This document shows positions 37,361 to 49,266 of a stretch of 64,000 bases of DNA, one piece after another. Below the pieces are notes generated by a model. The model searched no databases, had not been told where the DNA came from, and worked only from the letters and a program-made list of their open reading frames with translations. The stretch spans positions 87,740 through 151,739 of the forward strand of contig JALFVL010000041.1 in the NCBI GenBank assembly GCA_022787165.1, given 5' to 3'. This DNA is from Clostridiales bacterium (GTDB lineage Bacteria; Bacillota; Clostridia; Christensenellales; Aristaeellaceae). Every line of letters starts with the position of its first letter. The stretch's first letter is position 1. Position numbers and translations under genes: made by a program.

Positions 37361-37813
37361 TCAGCCCTGCGCGGCGACCTCCACGCGCGCCGTCATCTCC
37401 GCAGTGATGCCAGCGTAGAGCCAGACGCTGACGGTGAAATCGCCCGCGTTGCGGATGTTGGCCACCTCGATGCGCCGCTTCTCGACCTTGACGCCGTACT
37501 GCGCCTCCAGCGCCGCGGCGATCTCCTGGGAGGTCACGGAGCCGTAGAGCCTGCCGCCCTCCGCGCCGCGCGCGCTGATGCGGATGATCTTGCCCGCGAG
37601 CTGCTTCGCCTTCTCCTGCGCCTGCGCGCGCTCGACGTCCTCGCGATGCTTCTTCGCGGATTTCGCGTTTTCAATCGCGTTAAGGTTCGCCGCGCTCGCC
37701 TCGCGCGCCAGCCCCTTGGGGAAGAGGAAATTGCGCGCGTAGCCGTCCGAGGCCTCGATAATCTGGTCCTTTTTGCCGGTTCCCTTGATGTCCTTGAGCA
37801 GAATCACTTTCAT
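37361..37813 (-). CDS. rplI: 50S ribosomal protein L9 (bL9)
   Basis: 150 aa. The N-terminal domain is [18 protein letters not shown] with the RNA-binding signature [13 protein letters not shown] long connecting helix and a C-terminal domain ([16 protein letters not shown]) follow. The start is the ATG at 37811-37813 after AGGAGG. It sits in the DUF2232-rplI-dnaB order; the c-di-AMP phosphodiesterase gene gdpP, often found just upstream of rplI, is not here. Confidence 0.97.
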   Translation of the reverse strand: MKVILLKDIKGTGKKDQIIEASDGYARNFLFPKGLAREASAANLNAIENAKSAKKHREDVERAQAQEKAKQLAGKIIRISARGAEGGRLYGSVTSQEIAAALEAQYGVKVEKRRIEVANIRNAGDFTVSVWLYAGITAEMTARVEVAAQG

Positions 37814-37874
37814 GACGATATCCTCCTGAATGATCAACCGAAATTTCGGTGTTGTTCTCTTCCGTATCCGCGCC

Positions 37875-38960
37875 TCAGCGCCCGCTTTCCCGGGTTGTGA
37901 AGCTGATCTCCCAGCCGGTCTTGCCCAGCTTTTCGCGCCGCTTGGTGATGTCCACCGCCTGGTCGGCGATGCCCAGCACGACCGCCATCGACCGCAGCAG
38001 CGTGAAGCCGAGGACGAACACGACCGCCTTGATCAGGGAACCCTTGCCGCGCTCATGGAACAGATAGCAGACCGCCGCAATGCCCTGCAGGCTGAAAAGC
38101 AGCTCGACAACGCCGGTGAACACATAGTACATGCTGCTGATCCGGCCCGCGAAGAGCATCGAAAACACCAGCAGAATGGCCCACGTTCCGCCGAGCACCC
38201 TGCCCCAGCCCCCCGGGATGCGCCAGGTGTGCAGCGCCGGACAATCGACCGCCTCGCCCCGGGTGCGCAGTCCCTTGCGCAGGGCAGCCTGACCGATGAC
38301 GCCCGCGGCGATGGAGCCCGTCGACATCTGCATCGGGATCTCCAGGCGGAGCATCGAATCGATCGCCAGAATCAGCTTGTCGATCATCTCGCTGCGCATT
38401 TGCGCGTCTATCGAAAGAAGCCCCGAGCCCTCCAGGTAGGAGAGCCCGTCCGGCTCCGCGATCACGCCGAGCTCCATGAGCATGACCAGCAGCGAATCGC
38501 CCATCTTTCCCGCCGCCTCAAACGCCTGACGGCACAGGCCGGAGATTGCGGTCACGATGTCGCTGCCCGCCAGAAGTGTCAAAAGGCCCATGATCATGCC
38601 GCAGGAGATGAACATTACCGCACTGCTCATACCGGCGCTGATAAACATCGGGCTGCCGCGCTCCACCAGCACAGCCGAGACGATCAGCACCGGCGCCAGG
38701 AACAGGAAGACGCTCAGCGCGCCCCAGCCGCCCAGAAAGAAGCAGCTGAATCCCGTCAAAATGGCAAGGCAGCCGCCCGCACTGACGGGCCCGGCATAAC
38801 CGAGCAGCCACAGCAAAACGACCGGAAGCAGCATCAGAATCTGCGGAACCGCCAGCGAGAGCACCAGCCCGGGCGAGAGGAGGAGGCAAAGCACAAGGCT
38901 CAGCACGGTCACTCCCCATCTGTTTCTCTGCTGAAACACAGAAATCCTCTGGTTTTCCAT
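37875..38960 (-). CDS. DUF2232 (YybS-like) membrane protein
   Basis: 361 aa from the ATG at 38958-38960 (AGAAGGG upstream), with about eight hydrophobic segments. The layout (N-terminal helices, central amphipathic cytoplasmic stretch with [13 protein letters not shown]-terminal helices) and the position ahead of rplI-dnaB identify the YybS/DUF2232 family. Members resemble ECF-transporter S components in topology, but the function is not established. Confidence 0.8.
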   Translation of the reverse strand: MENQRISVFQQRNRWGVTVLSLVLCLLLSPGLVLSLAVPQILMLLPVVLLWLLGYAGPVSAGGCLAILTGFSCFFLGGWGALSVFLFLAPVLIVSAVLVERGSPMFISAGMSSAVMFISCGMIMGLLTLLAGSDIVTAISGLCRQAFEAAGKMGDSLLVMLMELGVIAEPDGLSYLEGSGLLSIDAQMRSEMIDKLILAIDSMLRLEIPMQMSTGSIAAGVIGQAALRKGLRTRGEAVDCPALHTWRIPGGWGRVLGGTWAILLVFSMLFAGRISSMYYVFTGVVELLFSLQGIAAVCYLFHERGKGSLIKAVVFVLGFTLLRSMAVVLGIADQAVDITKRREKLGKTGWEISFTTRESGR

Positions 38961-39063
38961 GAAAATCCCTTCTTTAATGGACGCGATCCGTTTCATCGGA
39001 CGCGGCACACATGCGCAGCAAAAGCCGCCAGAACACAAGATGCAGAATACTACGACTTTTAAC

Positions 39064-39092
39064 ATTATAGCGCATTCTTGCGCTTTCGTAAA
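39064..39092 (-). promoter_or_regulatory. Promoter of the DUF2232-rplI-dnaB-topB cluster
   Basis: On the minus strand TTTACG (39087-39092), 17-base spacer, TATAAT (39064-39069). Confidence 0.7.
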
Positions 39093-39095
39093 GTT

Positions 39096-39695
39096 TTATT
39101 CGGCCGGGTCACTTCGTTCTCTCCCACTCCATGCAGCGAGCAGAGCGCCCATGGCCGTGCAGCAGGAGAGTGCCAGCACCTCCAGCGCCAGCAGATACGG
39201 CAGGTAGCCCAGATGAAAAAGCGGCTCCAGCGGCGTCCCCGCCGGCGGTGCGCTCAGAAACATGAAGTCCGTTCCCAGATGACGGTTGACAAAGAAGGCC
39301 AGCAGCGCCATGCCCTGCAGCGCGATGAGCACATCCGGCGCGTGTCCGCGTCTGGGCCTGTGTCCCCGCAGCATCTGCACGAGCGGAATGAGGACGATCA
39401 GCGCATGCGTCGTCACATAGGAGGCTGTCAGCAGCGCCTGACAGCGGCTTGAGGCGGGCGCCGGGAAGATCAGCGCCAGCAGCGCGCCCGGCATCCCGAC
39501 GTACCAGAGGAAGTCGAGCGAGCCCTGATTCGCGTGAAAAGCCGCCCCCAGCGCCAGCAGCGCCGACAGGCTGCACAGGTGCAGCGGCAGCGCGTCCGCC
39601 GCTTTTCCCTCCGCCAGCAGCAGGCCCTCCGTCGTCAGAAGGGATATGAGGAGCAACGCGCCCATCGCCCGCTCCGGTGCAGCCCGGCGTTTCAT
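39096..39695 (-). CDS. YwaF-like (TIGR02206) integral membrane protein
   Basis: 199 aa with six hydrophobic segments. ADALPLHLCSLSALLAL matches the conserved PLHLC region of the YwaF/TIGR02206 family. Function unknown. The ATG at 39693-39695 has GGAGG seven bases upstream; the ATG six bases earlier is too close to that site, and the open frame to 39863 overlaps the upstream gene without a ribosome binding site. It is shorter than B. subtilis YwaF (about 240 aa). Confidence 0.75.
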   Translation of the reverse strand: MKRRAAPERAMGALLLISLLTTEGLLLAEGKAADALPLHLCSLSALLALGAAFHANQGSLDFLWYVGMPGALLALIFPAPASSRCQALLTASYVTTHALIVLIPLVQMLRGHRPRRGHAPDVLIALQGMALLAFFVNRHLGTDFMFLSAPPAGTPLEPLFHLGYLPYLLALEVLALSCCTAMGALLAAWSGRERSDPAE

Positions 39696-39751
39696 GGCCA
39701 TCCCTCCGCTCTCAATTCTTTTGTCCTCAGGATGGCCTGTTTTCCGGCGCG

Positions 39752-40582
39752 CTATGCCGGCGCCGCGTCGCTCACGCCCTGCGCCGCTCGCGTCCAGTGT
39801 CCACTCTCCAGCGCAAAAAGCGTCTCGCTGAGCATGTCGAGCATCAGCAGTTTTTTCCCGCACGGGAAGAGACGCGACGCACGGCCCGCCGCGCTTCTCT
39901 CGTCAAGCACGCGTGAGCCATCCTCCGAAATCTCGTAAAGGTGCCCGTGCGTCGCCGCCAAAAGCGCGCCGCGGCAAATCGCGAGCGTTCCGGGCATGCC
40001 GCAAAGCGTCAGCGTCCGCCGCTCCCCGCCCGGGAGCACGGTCGTCAGCGTCGAGGAAAGGGTCTCGCTCAGGCAGAGCGCATGAACTCTGCCCCGCTGC
40101 ATCGCCACGCTGACGACCATGCCCGGCATCGGCAGGCTGCCAATCACGTCAAGCGTCGACGCGCACAGCAGCACGGCACGCGCGCATTCTCCACCGGCGA
40201 CAGCAATCACGCGTCCGGCTTCATCCATCGTCATCGCGCAAGGCCCCATGCCCACGCGGTTGACGACCATCGGTGCGCCGGTCTGCGCGTCGAGCATCAG
40301 CAGGCTGTCCGCATCGCCGCACAGCGCATACAACCGCTTTCCGTCCACGGACAGGCTCAGCGCACGGACGCCCGGCCCGCCGGCAAAGAGCGCCGTGGGC
40401 ATCAGGCTCTGCGCATCCAGCCGCCAGATCACATCACCCGGTGCGCAGGCGCAAAAGAGCATGCCCTGTCCCGCACAGAGCGCGCCCACCCCCTCAAGCC
40501 TCGCCGTCTTTCCCCAGAAAAGCCCCGGCGCAAAGAGCTCTCTGAGTCCGCCGCCGCCGGAAACGATCACCCTGTTCTCCAC
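39752..40582 (-). CDS. Beta-propeller-like (YVTN-type) protein of unknown function
   Basis: 276 aa. Repeating beta-strand units such as LSVDGKRLYALCGDADSLLMLD, then TMDEAGRVIAVAGGECARAVL, fit a YVTN/WD-type propeller of about six blades. Unusually rich in Cys (about ten), with no signal peptide, so probably cytoplasmic. The start is GTG at 40580-40582 after GGGGAAGGGGG, a modest site. It is probably co-transcribed with the YwaF-like gene 56 nt downstream. No specific function recognised. Confidence 0.65.
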   Translation of the reverse strand: MENRVIVSGGGGLRELFAPGLFWGKTARLEGVGALCAGQGMLFCACAPGDVIWRLDAQSLMPTALFAGGPGVRALSLSVDGKRLYALCGDADSLLMLDAQTGAPMVVNRVGMGPCAMTMDEAGRVIAVAGGECARAVLLCASTLDVIGSLPMPGMVVSVAMQRGRVHALCLSETLSSTLTTVLPGGERRTLTLCGMPGTLAICRGALLAATHGHLYEISEDGSRVLDERSAAGRASRLFPCGKKLLMLDMLSETLFALESGHWTRAAQGVSDAAPA

Positions 40583-40747
40583 GCCGCAGCCCCCTTCCCC
40601 TTCTTTTCCATCGTATGAGCGCTCTGCCCGGGGCGTCCCGGAGAAGAAATCCGCGAAAAAGCAGGAAACATGCCGTTCGTGTCGAAAAAAGAATTTCGTT
40701 CTTTTTACACAACTCTGCCGTATCCCGGCCCACAGGAGGAATCAGCC

Positions 40748-40999
40748 ATGTACACCTATAAGACGCGCGGCGTGTGCAGCCGTGCCATTGAGTTTGACGT
40801 CGAGAATGAGAAGATCACCGCCTGCCGCTTCATCGGCGGCTGCGCCGGTAACACGCAGGGCGTCGCGGCCCTGGTCATCGGAATGACTGTCGAGGAGGCC
40901 ATCCGCCGCCTCAAGGGCATTCAGTGCCGCAACGGCACCTCCTGCCCCGACCAGCTCGCCACCGCGCTGGAGCAGTATCAAGCCGGTCAGGCCAGCTAA
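40748..40999 (+). CDS. TSCPD-domain protein (TIGR03905)
   Basis: 83 aa. The small TSCPD module named after its motif is seen here as NGTSCPDQLATAL, preceded by FDVENEKITACRFIGGCAGNTQGVAALVIGM. The same module occurs at the C-terminus of some B12-dependent ribonucleotide reductases. The three conserved Cys could bind metal. The ATG at 40748-40750 follows CAGGAGG. Stand-alone versions are common in Clostridia; their function is not established. Confidence 0.88.
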   Translation: MYTYKTRGVCSRAIEFDVENEKITACRFIGGCAGNTQGVAALVIGMTVEEAIRRLKGIQCRNGTSCPDQLATALEQYQAGQAS

Positions 41000-41038
41000 G
41001 CTTTTTCCTGTCCCGACGAGCACCAATCGACATGCAAA

Positions 41039-41214
41039 GGGGCTGTCAGGCAAATTCCACGCATTCCAGAAAGGGTTTAAGGTCATTTGGCTTTTTGAGC
41101 CTGGGGTTTTGCCCCGACGCCCTGCCAAAGGACTTTGGGATGGCCCTTTGGAAACCTTGGGCACAAAACCCTGGTTTCCCCTGAATTGCTGGATTTTTTG
41201 CCTGTCAGCCCCTT
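41039..41214. mobile_element. MITE-like element with 16-bp terminal inverted repeats
   Basis: The left end, AAGGGGCTGTCAGGCA (41039-41054), and the right end, TGCCTGTCAGCCCCTT (41199-41214), are inverted repeats with one mismatch. Nested inverted repeats lie inside (CTGGGGTTTTGCCC with GGGCACAAAACCCTGG; CCAAAGG with CCTTTGG), so the whole 176 bp can fold as one hairpin. There is no coding capacity and no clear target duplication. Ends of the GGGGCTGTC type are common on clostridial IS elements (from general knowledge). Confidence 0.5.
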
Positions 41215-41231
41215 ATTTCATGCGGTTGACC

Positions 41232-41900
41232 TTACGCGTCGCACTTTTTGAAGATGCCGCGCTCTCCCTTGACAATCGAGCGCGCCGGGACGACGCCACG
41301 CACGCAGGAAAGCGGATAAACCTGGCTCTCCCGGCCGATGATCGTGCCGGGATTGAGCACGCTGTTGCAGCCGATCTCCGCAAAATCGCCCAGCATCGCG
41401 CCAAACTTTTTGCGGCCCGTCTCATAGTTCTGCTCGCCGTGGACGACGACATTCTTCTTGTCGCCCTTGACGTTGCTGGTGACGGCGCCTGCGCCCATGT
41501 GGGCCTTGTAGCCGAGGACGGAGTCTCCGACATAGTTGTAATGCGGCACCTGAACACCGTCAAAGAGGATGCAGTTTTTGAGCTCCGAGGAGTTGCCTAC
41601 CACGCAGCCGCTGCCCACAAGGATGCTGCCGCGCAGGAATGCCCCGGGACGCACCTCGCTGCCGCTGCCGATGACGCAAGGTCCCTGAATTGTCGCCGTT
41701 TGGGCAACAGCAGCATCTTTGGCAATCCACACATCCTCGGCGGGATGCTCATACGCCTCCTGCGGCAGCGCCCGCCCGATCGCCAGCACCGTCTCGCCGA
41801 TGCGCGAGAGCGCCTCCCAGGGGTATTCGCAGGTCTCCAGCAGCGCAGCCGCGCGCGTATGCGTCAGATCAAAGAGGTCGCCGGTTCGAATCGCGTCCAT
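41232..41900 (-). CDS. GlmU-like hexapeptide-repeat acyl/nucleotidyl-transferase family protein
   Basis: 222 aa. A left-handed beta-helix of hexapeptide repeats occupies about residues 65-205 (IQGPCVIGSGSEVRPGAFLRG..., KAHMGAGAVTSNVKGD). It resembles the acetyltransferase half of GlmU without the nucleotidyltransferase half. The ATG at 41898-41900 is chosen because GGAGG lies eight bases upstream; an ATG five codons earlier overlaps the glmM stop. The pairing with glmM suggests a role in UDP-GlcNAc synthesis, such as acetylation of glucosamine-1-P (inference). Confidence 0.82.
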   Translation of the reverse strand: MDAIRTGDLFDLTHTRAAALLETCEYPWEALSRIGETVLAIGRALPQEAYEHPAEDVWIAKDAAVAQTATIQGPCVIGSGSEVRPGAFLRGSILVGSGCVVGNSSELKNCILFDGVQVPHYNYVGDSVLGYKAHMGAGAVTSNVKGDKKNVVVHGEQNYETGRKKFGAMLGDFAEIGCNSVLNPGTIIGRESQVYPLSCVRGVVPARSIVKGERGIFKKCDA

Positions 41901-41914
41901 CGTTTTTTCCTCCA

Positions 41915-43279
41915 TCAGGCCAGACCCTCGGCCTTCATCGCATCGATCATCTCATTCACGCATTGCTCGGCGATGCGCTCCTCCTCTGCCTCCGCCATCA
42001 CGCGGATGACCGGCTCCGTGCCGCTCTCGCGCAGCAGCACGCGGCCCGTGTCGCCCAGGCGCTCGCCCACTCTGCGGACAACCTCCTGCACATGCGCGTT
42101 CTCCCGCACGGCCGCCTTGTCGCTCACGCGCACATTCTTGAGTACCTGCGGATAGGTCGTCATCGGTGCAGCCAGCCGGGACAGCGTCTGTTTGCTGTCC
42201 AGCATCGCCTCCATCAGCTCAATGGAGGTCAGAATGCCGTCGCCCGTCGTCGCATACTTGCTCAGGATGATGTGGCCGGACTGCTCGCCGCCGACACAAT
42301 AACCGTTTTTCACCATATTCTCATAGACGAAGCGGTCGCCGACCGCCGTCTTTTCGTAACCGATGTTCTCCTCGTCAAGCGCCTTGTACAATCCGAAGTT
42401 CGACATGACCGTCGTGACGACCTTGTTGCCCCTCAGCTTGCCCTCCTTCTTCATCTGCCGGGCGAAGATGTACATGATCTTGTCGCCATCGACCACCTCG
42501 CCGTTCTCGTCGACCGCCAGGCAGCGATCCGCATCGCCGTCATAGGCAAAGCCCACGTCGAGGTGGTTTTCCAGCACGAACCGCCGCAGCCCATCGATAT
42601 GCGTCGAGCCCGCGTTCCGGTTGATGTTCTGGCCATCCGGCTCTGCGTTGATCACATAGGTCTTCGCGCCCAGCGCCTCAAAGACCGTCCGCGCGATATT
42701 CCAGGCGCTGCCGTTGGCGCAGTCAAGGCCGACGCGGACGTTCTTGTAGGAATGCGCCGCCAGAGAAATCAGGTAGCCGACGTAGCGGTTGCGGCCGGAG
42801 ACATAGTCGACGATGCAGCCGAGCTCCTCGCGCGTTGCGGCAGGAACATCGCTGTCCAGTCCCAGCGCGGCGAGGTTCCCATCCAGATACGCCTCGATAG
42901 CGTCCGTCGTCTCGTCGTCCATCTTCTCGCCGCGGCTGTTGATCAGTTTGATGCCGTTGTCGTAGAAGGGATTGTGCGAGGCAGAGATCATCACGCCGCA
43001 GTCAAAGCTGTCCACGCGCGTGACATAGGCGACGCTCGGCGTCGTCGTGACGTGGAGCATATAGGCGTCCGCGCCCGTCGAGGTCAGGCCTGCGACGATC
43101 GAGTACTCGAACATGTAGCTCGAGCGTCGGGTGTCCTTGCCGATGACGATGCGCGCCTTTCTGCCCAGCCTCGCGCCGTAAAACCAGCCGATGAATTTGC
43201 CGATCTGGTAGGCATGCTCGCTCGTCAGGCCAACATTGGCCTCTCCCCGAAAACCATCCGTTCCAAAATATTTGCCCAT
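41915..43279 (-). CDS. glmM: Phosphoglucosamine mutase GlmM
   Basis: Converts glucosamine-6-P to glucosamine-1-P for peptidoglycan precursors. 454 aa, usual length. MGKYFGTDGFRGEAN at the start, the phosphoserine loop MISASHNPFYDNGIK near residue 100, the Mg2+ loop YDGDADRC, the sugar-specificity loop GGEQSGH and the C-terminal phosphate loop RESGTEPVIRVM are all intact. The ATG at 43277-43279 follows AAAGGAAG. Followed directly by the hexapeptide transferase gene. Confidence 0.95.
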   Translation of the reverse strand: MGKYFGTDGFRGEANVGLTSEHAYQIGKFIGWFYGARLGRKARIVIGKDTRRSSYMFEYSIVAGLTSTGADAYMLHVTTTPSVAYVTRVDSFDCGVMISASHNPFYDNGIKLINSRGEKMDDETTDAIEAYLDGNLAALGLDSDVPAATREELGCIVDYVSGRNRYVGYLISLAAHSYKNVRVGLDCANGSAWNIARTVFEALGAKTYVINAEPDGQNINRNAGSTHIDGLRRFVLENHLDVGFAYDGDADRCLAVDENGEVVDGDKIMYIFARQMKKEGKLRGNKVVTTVMSNFGLYKALDEENIGYEKTAVGDRFVYENMVKNGYCVGGEQSGHIILSKYATTGDGILTSIELMEAMLDSKQTLSRLAAPMTTYPQVLKNVRVSDKAAVRENAHVQEVVRRVGERLGDTGRVLLRESGTEPVIRVMAEAEEERIAEQCVNEMIDAMKAEGLA

Positions 43280-43467
43280 ACAGTCTTCCTTTCGGTCCTA
43301 TACAGATGCCTGCGCCGTTTCCGGCCACTCTTCATCCGTCATTCTATGCCTGTCTTTCCTGAGCCATCCGTCATTTTGATGACCGATGTGATATCACTTG
43401 TGCGTTTATGGTTCTGCATCCGCGGCAGTTTGAGGCGGCAGCGTGGGTCGCCAACAATGCCTGTTTT

Positions 43468-43497
43468 ATTATGGTTCTCTTTTCCCCGGTTTGTCAA
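43468..43497 (-). promoter_or_regulatory. Promoter of glmM
   Basis: On the minus strand TTGACA (43492-43497), 18-base spacer, CATAAT (43468-43473). It would give a leader of about 180 nt. Confidence 0.6.
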
Positions 43498-43636
43498 GCG
43501 AATGACGCCGGCTTCCTCCGTTTTTGTCAGTTTGCCTTTGATCGGCCTGCAAAATCAGAGCAGTTTTTCAGAATATGTGCAGGTGTATTTTTTTTCCCCC
43601 CCCCAAAACCGGAAAGGCTCGTTGATCCGGTAAGCA

Positions 43637-43671
43637 AAGGGCGATGCGCGCCCGGCGCACATCGCCCTTTC
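43637..43671 (-). terminator. Terminator of the SH3-domain gene
   Basis: AAAGGGCGATG-x-GCGCC and its complement form a stem of about 15 bp with a short loop; only a short T-run (TTTGCTT) follows on the minus strand. Confidence 0.7.
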
Positions 43672-43701
43672 TCATGATGATTCCGCATTCGGGCGAGGCG
43701 C

Positions 43702-45228
43702 TCAGGGCGCCTCATAGGTCCTGGCCTCGCGCGTCTTGTCGATCTCTGTCACGTTGACGACGTAATCCCGCACAAAGCCGTAGGTTTTGCCGGTCTCCGT
43801 CGAAACCTCGTACCAGATGGCGCCGTCCTTATCCGCATATTTCTCCAGAATCATCAGCTTGACGCCTTTGGAGAGCTGGCGGACAAGCTTTGCCCCGGAT
43901 GCCGGCTTCTCGCGGACATTCGCCTCGCGGTTGGTCGTCGCCTTACCGATGATCTCCCGATCGAGCAGCGCGCTCTGCGCAGGCACGGCGGTCGGCGCAG
44001 GGGTCTGCGCTGCGGCCGTCTCCGGCGTGTCGATCTGCGTGCCTGCATCCAGCGTCAGCACATAGTCGCGCATATACCCGACCGTGCTGCTGCCCTGCGG
44101 CTGCACCTGATACCAGATGCTTCCGTTTTTATCCGTTTCCACGGCAAGGATATCCACCGCCTTGCCCTTCTTGACCGTCGTGAGCACCTGTCCATTCATC
44201 GCCTTGCGCAGGTTGGCGTCGCGGTTGGCTTTGGCCGTCCCGATCGCGGCTGCGTTGGCGTCCACCTGCTCGCTCTCCGGCTCCTGCGAGCCGGGCTTGG
44301 GCGTCGCTGTGGGCTTGGGTGTCGCCGTAGGCTTGACAATCGTTCCGTCCACGCTGACGACATAATCCCTCATCCAGCCCTCCGAGAGCGCATCGTCGAC
44401 CGTCACATTGTACCAGACATTGCCCTTCGTGTCGAGCAGCGCCTCGTGAATCGTGACCGCGTCGCCCTTCTTGGTCTGCAGCTTCACCTTGGCCGTCGAG
44501 GACGGGTTCTCGCGAAGGTTGGCCTCTCGGTTCGTTTGTCCCTTCGCCAGATCAGCCCTCGGCGTCGGGGTAGGTGTCGGTGTGGACGTCGGCTCCGGGG
44601 AAGGTGTCGGCGTCGGCGTAGGTCTTGCGGTAGGCGTCGGCGTCGGCGTATTGCTCAGAATAATGGGCAGCGGCGTCGCCGTAGCCTCAACGGCCGGGGT
44701 CGGCGAGGGCATCGGCGTCGGAGAGGGCGTCGGCGTCGTTTCAACCGCCGCCTGCCCGGCAGAACCCGGCGTCTGCATCGGTTCCGGGGTGGGCGTGTTC
44801 GTCAGAATCAAAGCAGACGCGGAAGCCGTCGGCGCCTCCGTGGGGAGCGCCTGCGCCGCAGACGTGGGAGCGAAGACAATCGCGCCAGTGGCCGGTGTCT
44901 GCTCAGGCTGCGGCGTATCGGTCGAGGCGGCTGGCAGTTGCCCGGCGCCTGCATCATTTCTTCCGTTGATCACCTTGACGACAGTCAACGCAATCAGCAG
45001 GACGAGCAGCAGCGCAATGACGGCAATCAGGATTCTGATCAGCCCTCCGCCCCTCCGTCCGCCGCTGTTTTTCCTCTGCGAAGCATTCGTCAGGTCAGCT
45101 TCATCTTCGCCGTCCGGCTCGTAGGTGTCATAATCCTCATAATCCTCGTAATCGTTTTCTTCCTCCGGAAGCTGCGCAAAAGGGTTCTCGCGCTCCACAG
45201 AATCCTCTCGATCACGTCTGTTGGCCAT
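43702..45228 (-). CDS. Membrane-anchored protein with three SH3b domains
   Basis: 508 aa. A highly acidic cytoplasmic N-terminus (ENDYEDYEDYDTYEPDGEDEAD), a basic stop and one membrane helix (about 63-86), then about 130 residues of Thr/Pro-rich linker with PTPTPTPSPEPTSTPTPTPT patterns, and three bacterial SH3 (SH3_3-type) domains. Each SH3 domain opens with a similar block: TNREANLRENPSS, ANRDANLRKAMNG and TNREANVREKPAS. It likely binds peptidoglycan or wall peptides outside the cell (inference). The ATG follows GGAGGGG; it has its own promoter and terminator. Confidence 0.85.
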   Translation of the reverse strand: MANRRDREDSVERENPFAQLPEEENDYEDYEDYDTYEPDGEDEADLTNASQRKNSGGRRGGGLIRILIAVIALLLVLLIALTVVKVINGRNDAGAGQLPAASTDTPQPEQTPATGAIVFAPTSAAQALPTEAPTASASALILTNTPTPEPMQTPGSAGQAAVETTPTPSPTPMPSPTPAVEATATPLPIILSNTPTPTPTARPTPTPTPSPEPTSTPTPTPTPRADLAKGQTNREANLRENPSSTAKVKLQTKKGDAVTIHEALLDTKGNVWYNVTVDDALSEGWMRDYVVSVDGTIVKPTATPKPTATPKPGSQEPESEQVDANAAAIGTAKANRDANLRKAMNGQVLTTVKKGKAVDILAVETDKNGSIWYQVQPQGSSTVGYMRDYVLTLDAGTQIDTPETAAAQTPAPTAVPAQSALLDREIIGKATTNREANVREKPASGAKLVRQLSKGVKLMILEKYADKDGAIWYEVSTETGKTYGFVRDYVVNVTEIDKTREARTYEAP

Positions 45229-45264
45229 ACCTGCCCCTCCTCATCCGCTGCGATAGATAGTACT

Positions 45265-45293
45265 ATTATAGGGTTTCCGGCAAAGCCTTGCAA
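45265..45293 (-). promoter_or_regulatory. Promoter of the SH3-domain gene
   Basis: On the minus strand TTGCAA (45288-45293), 17-base spacer, TATAAT (45265-45270). Confidence 0.75.
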
Positions 45294-45336
45294 GTGTTTT
45301 CTCGTCAAATGTCGTATTTTGGCAGACAATCCATGC

Positions 45337-45366
45337 AAAACACCCTCCCGGTTTCCCGGGAGGGTG
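45337..45366 (-). terminator. Terminator of the PFOR gene
   Basis: CACCCTCCCGG/CCGGGAGGGTG, 11 bp with a very short loop, followed by TTTTGC on the minus strand. Confidence 0.8.
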
Positions 45367-45421
45367 CAGTTCAATTCGTTCAGGCGTCTTTCAGATGCCC
45401 GCGCGGCAGAATCCCGAAGGA

Positions 45422-48997
<3,576 letters not shown>

Positions 48998-48999
48998 CT

Positions 49000-49028
49000 A
49001 TTATAGCCTTCCGACAAAATCATGTCAA
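49000..49028 (-). promoter_or_regulatory. Consensus promoter of the PFOR gene
   Basis: On the minus strand TTGACA (49023-49028), 17-base spacer, TATAAT (49000-49005). Confidence 0.88.
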
Positions 49029-49196
49029 GGCAACGAGGGAAATTCGCCCTCTTTTTTGTGCAGTTTTCGGATTTTTCCGTGCTGCTCGCCCCTTGACAGA
49101 AAACAAAAATGCCGGGCAGACCGGGGTGTCCGGCCGCCCGGGAAGGCTTGCCGTCCCGGGCGGAGTTGCTTCCCGGGCCTCTTTCCGCCGCCGGGC

Positions 49197-49225
49197 TTGA
49201 CAAAGCGTCACCCGCTCTGTACAAT
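49197..49225 (+). promoter_or_regulatory. Promoter of the TauE/SafE gene
   Basis: TTGACA (49197-49202), 17-base spacer, TACAAT (49220-49225). Confidence 0.82.
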
Positions 49226-49266
49226 AAGGAAGATTTTTTGCAAAAGAATCACGAAAGGAGCCGCTT

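Larger units (their letters stand above)
43280..43701. other. Gene-free stretch upstream of glmM
   Basis: About 420 bp holding a glmM promoter candidate (43468-43497), a homopolymer pair T8-C9 (43588-43604) and the terminator of the SH3-protein gene (43637-43671). No supported gene was seen; the short open frames here lack ribosome binding sites. Confidence 0.6.
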
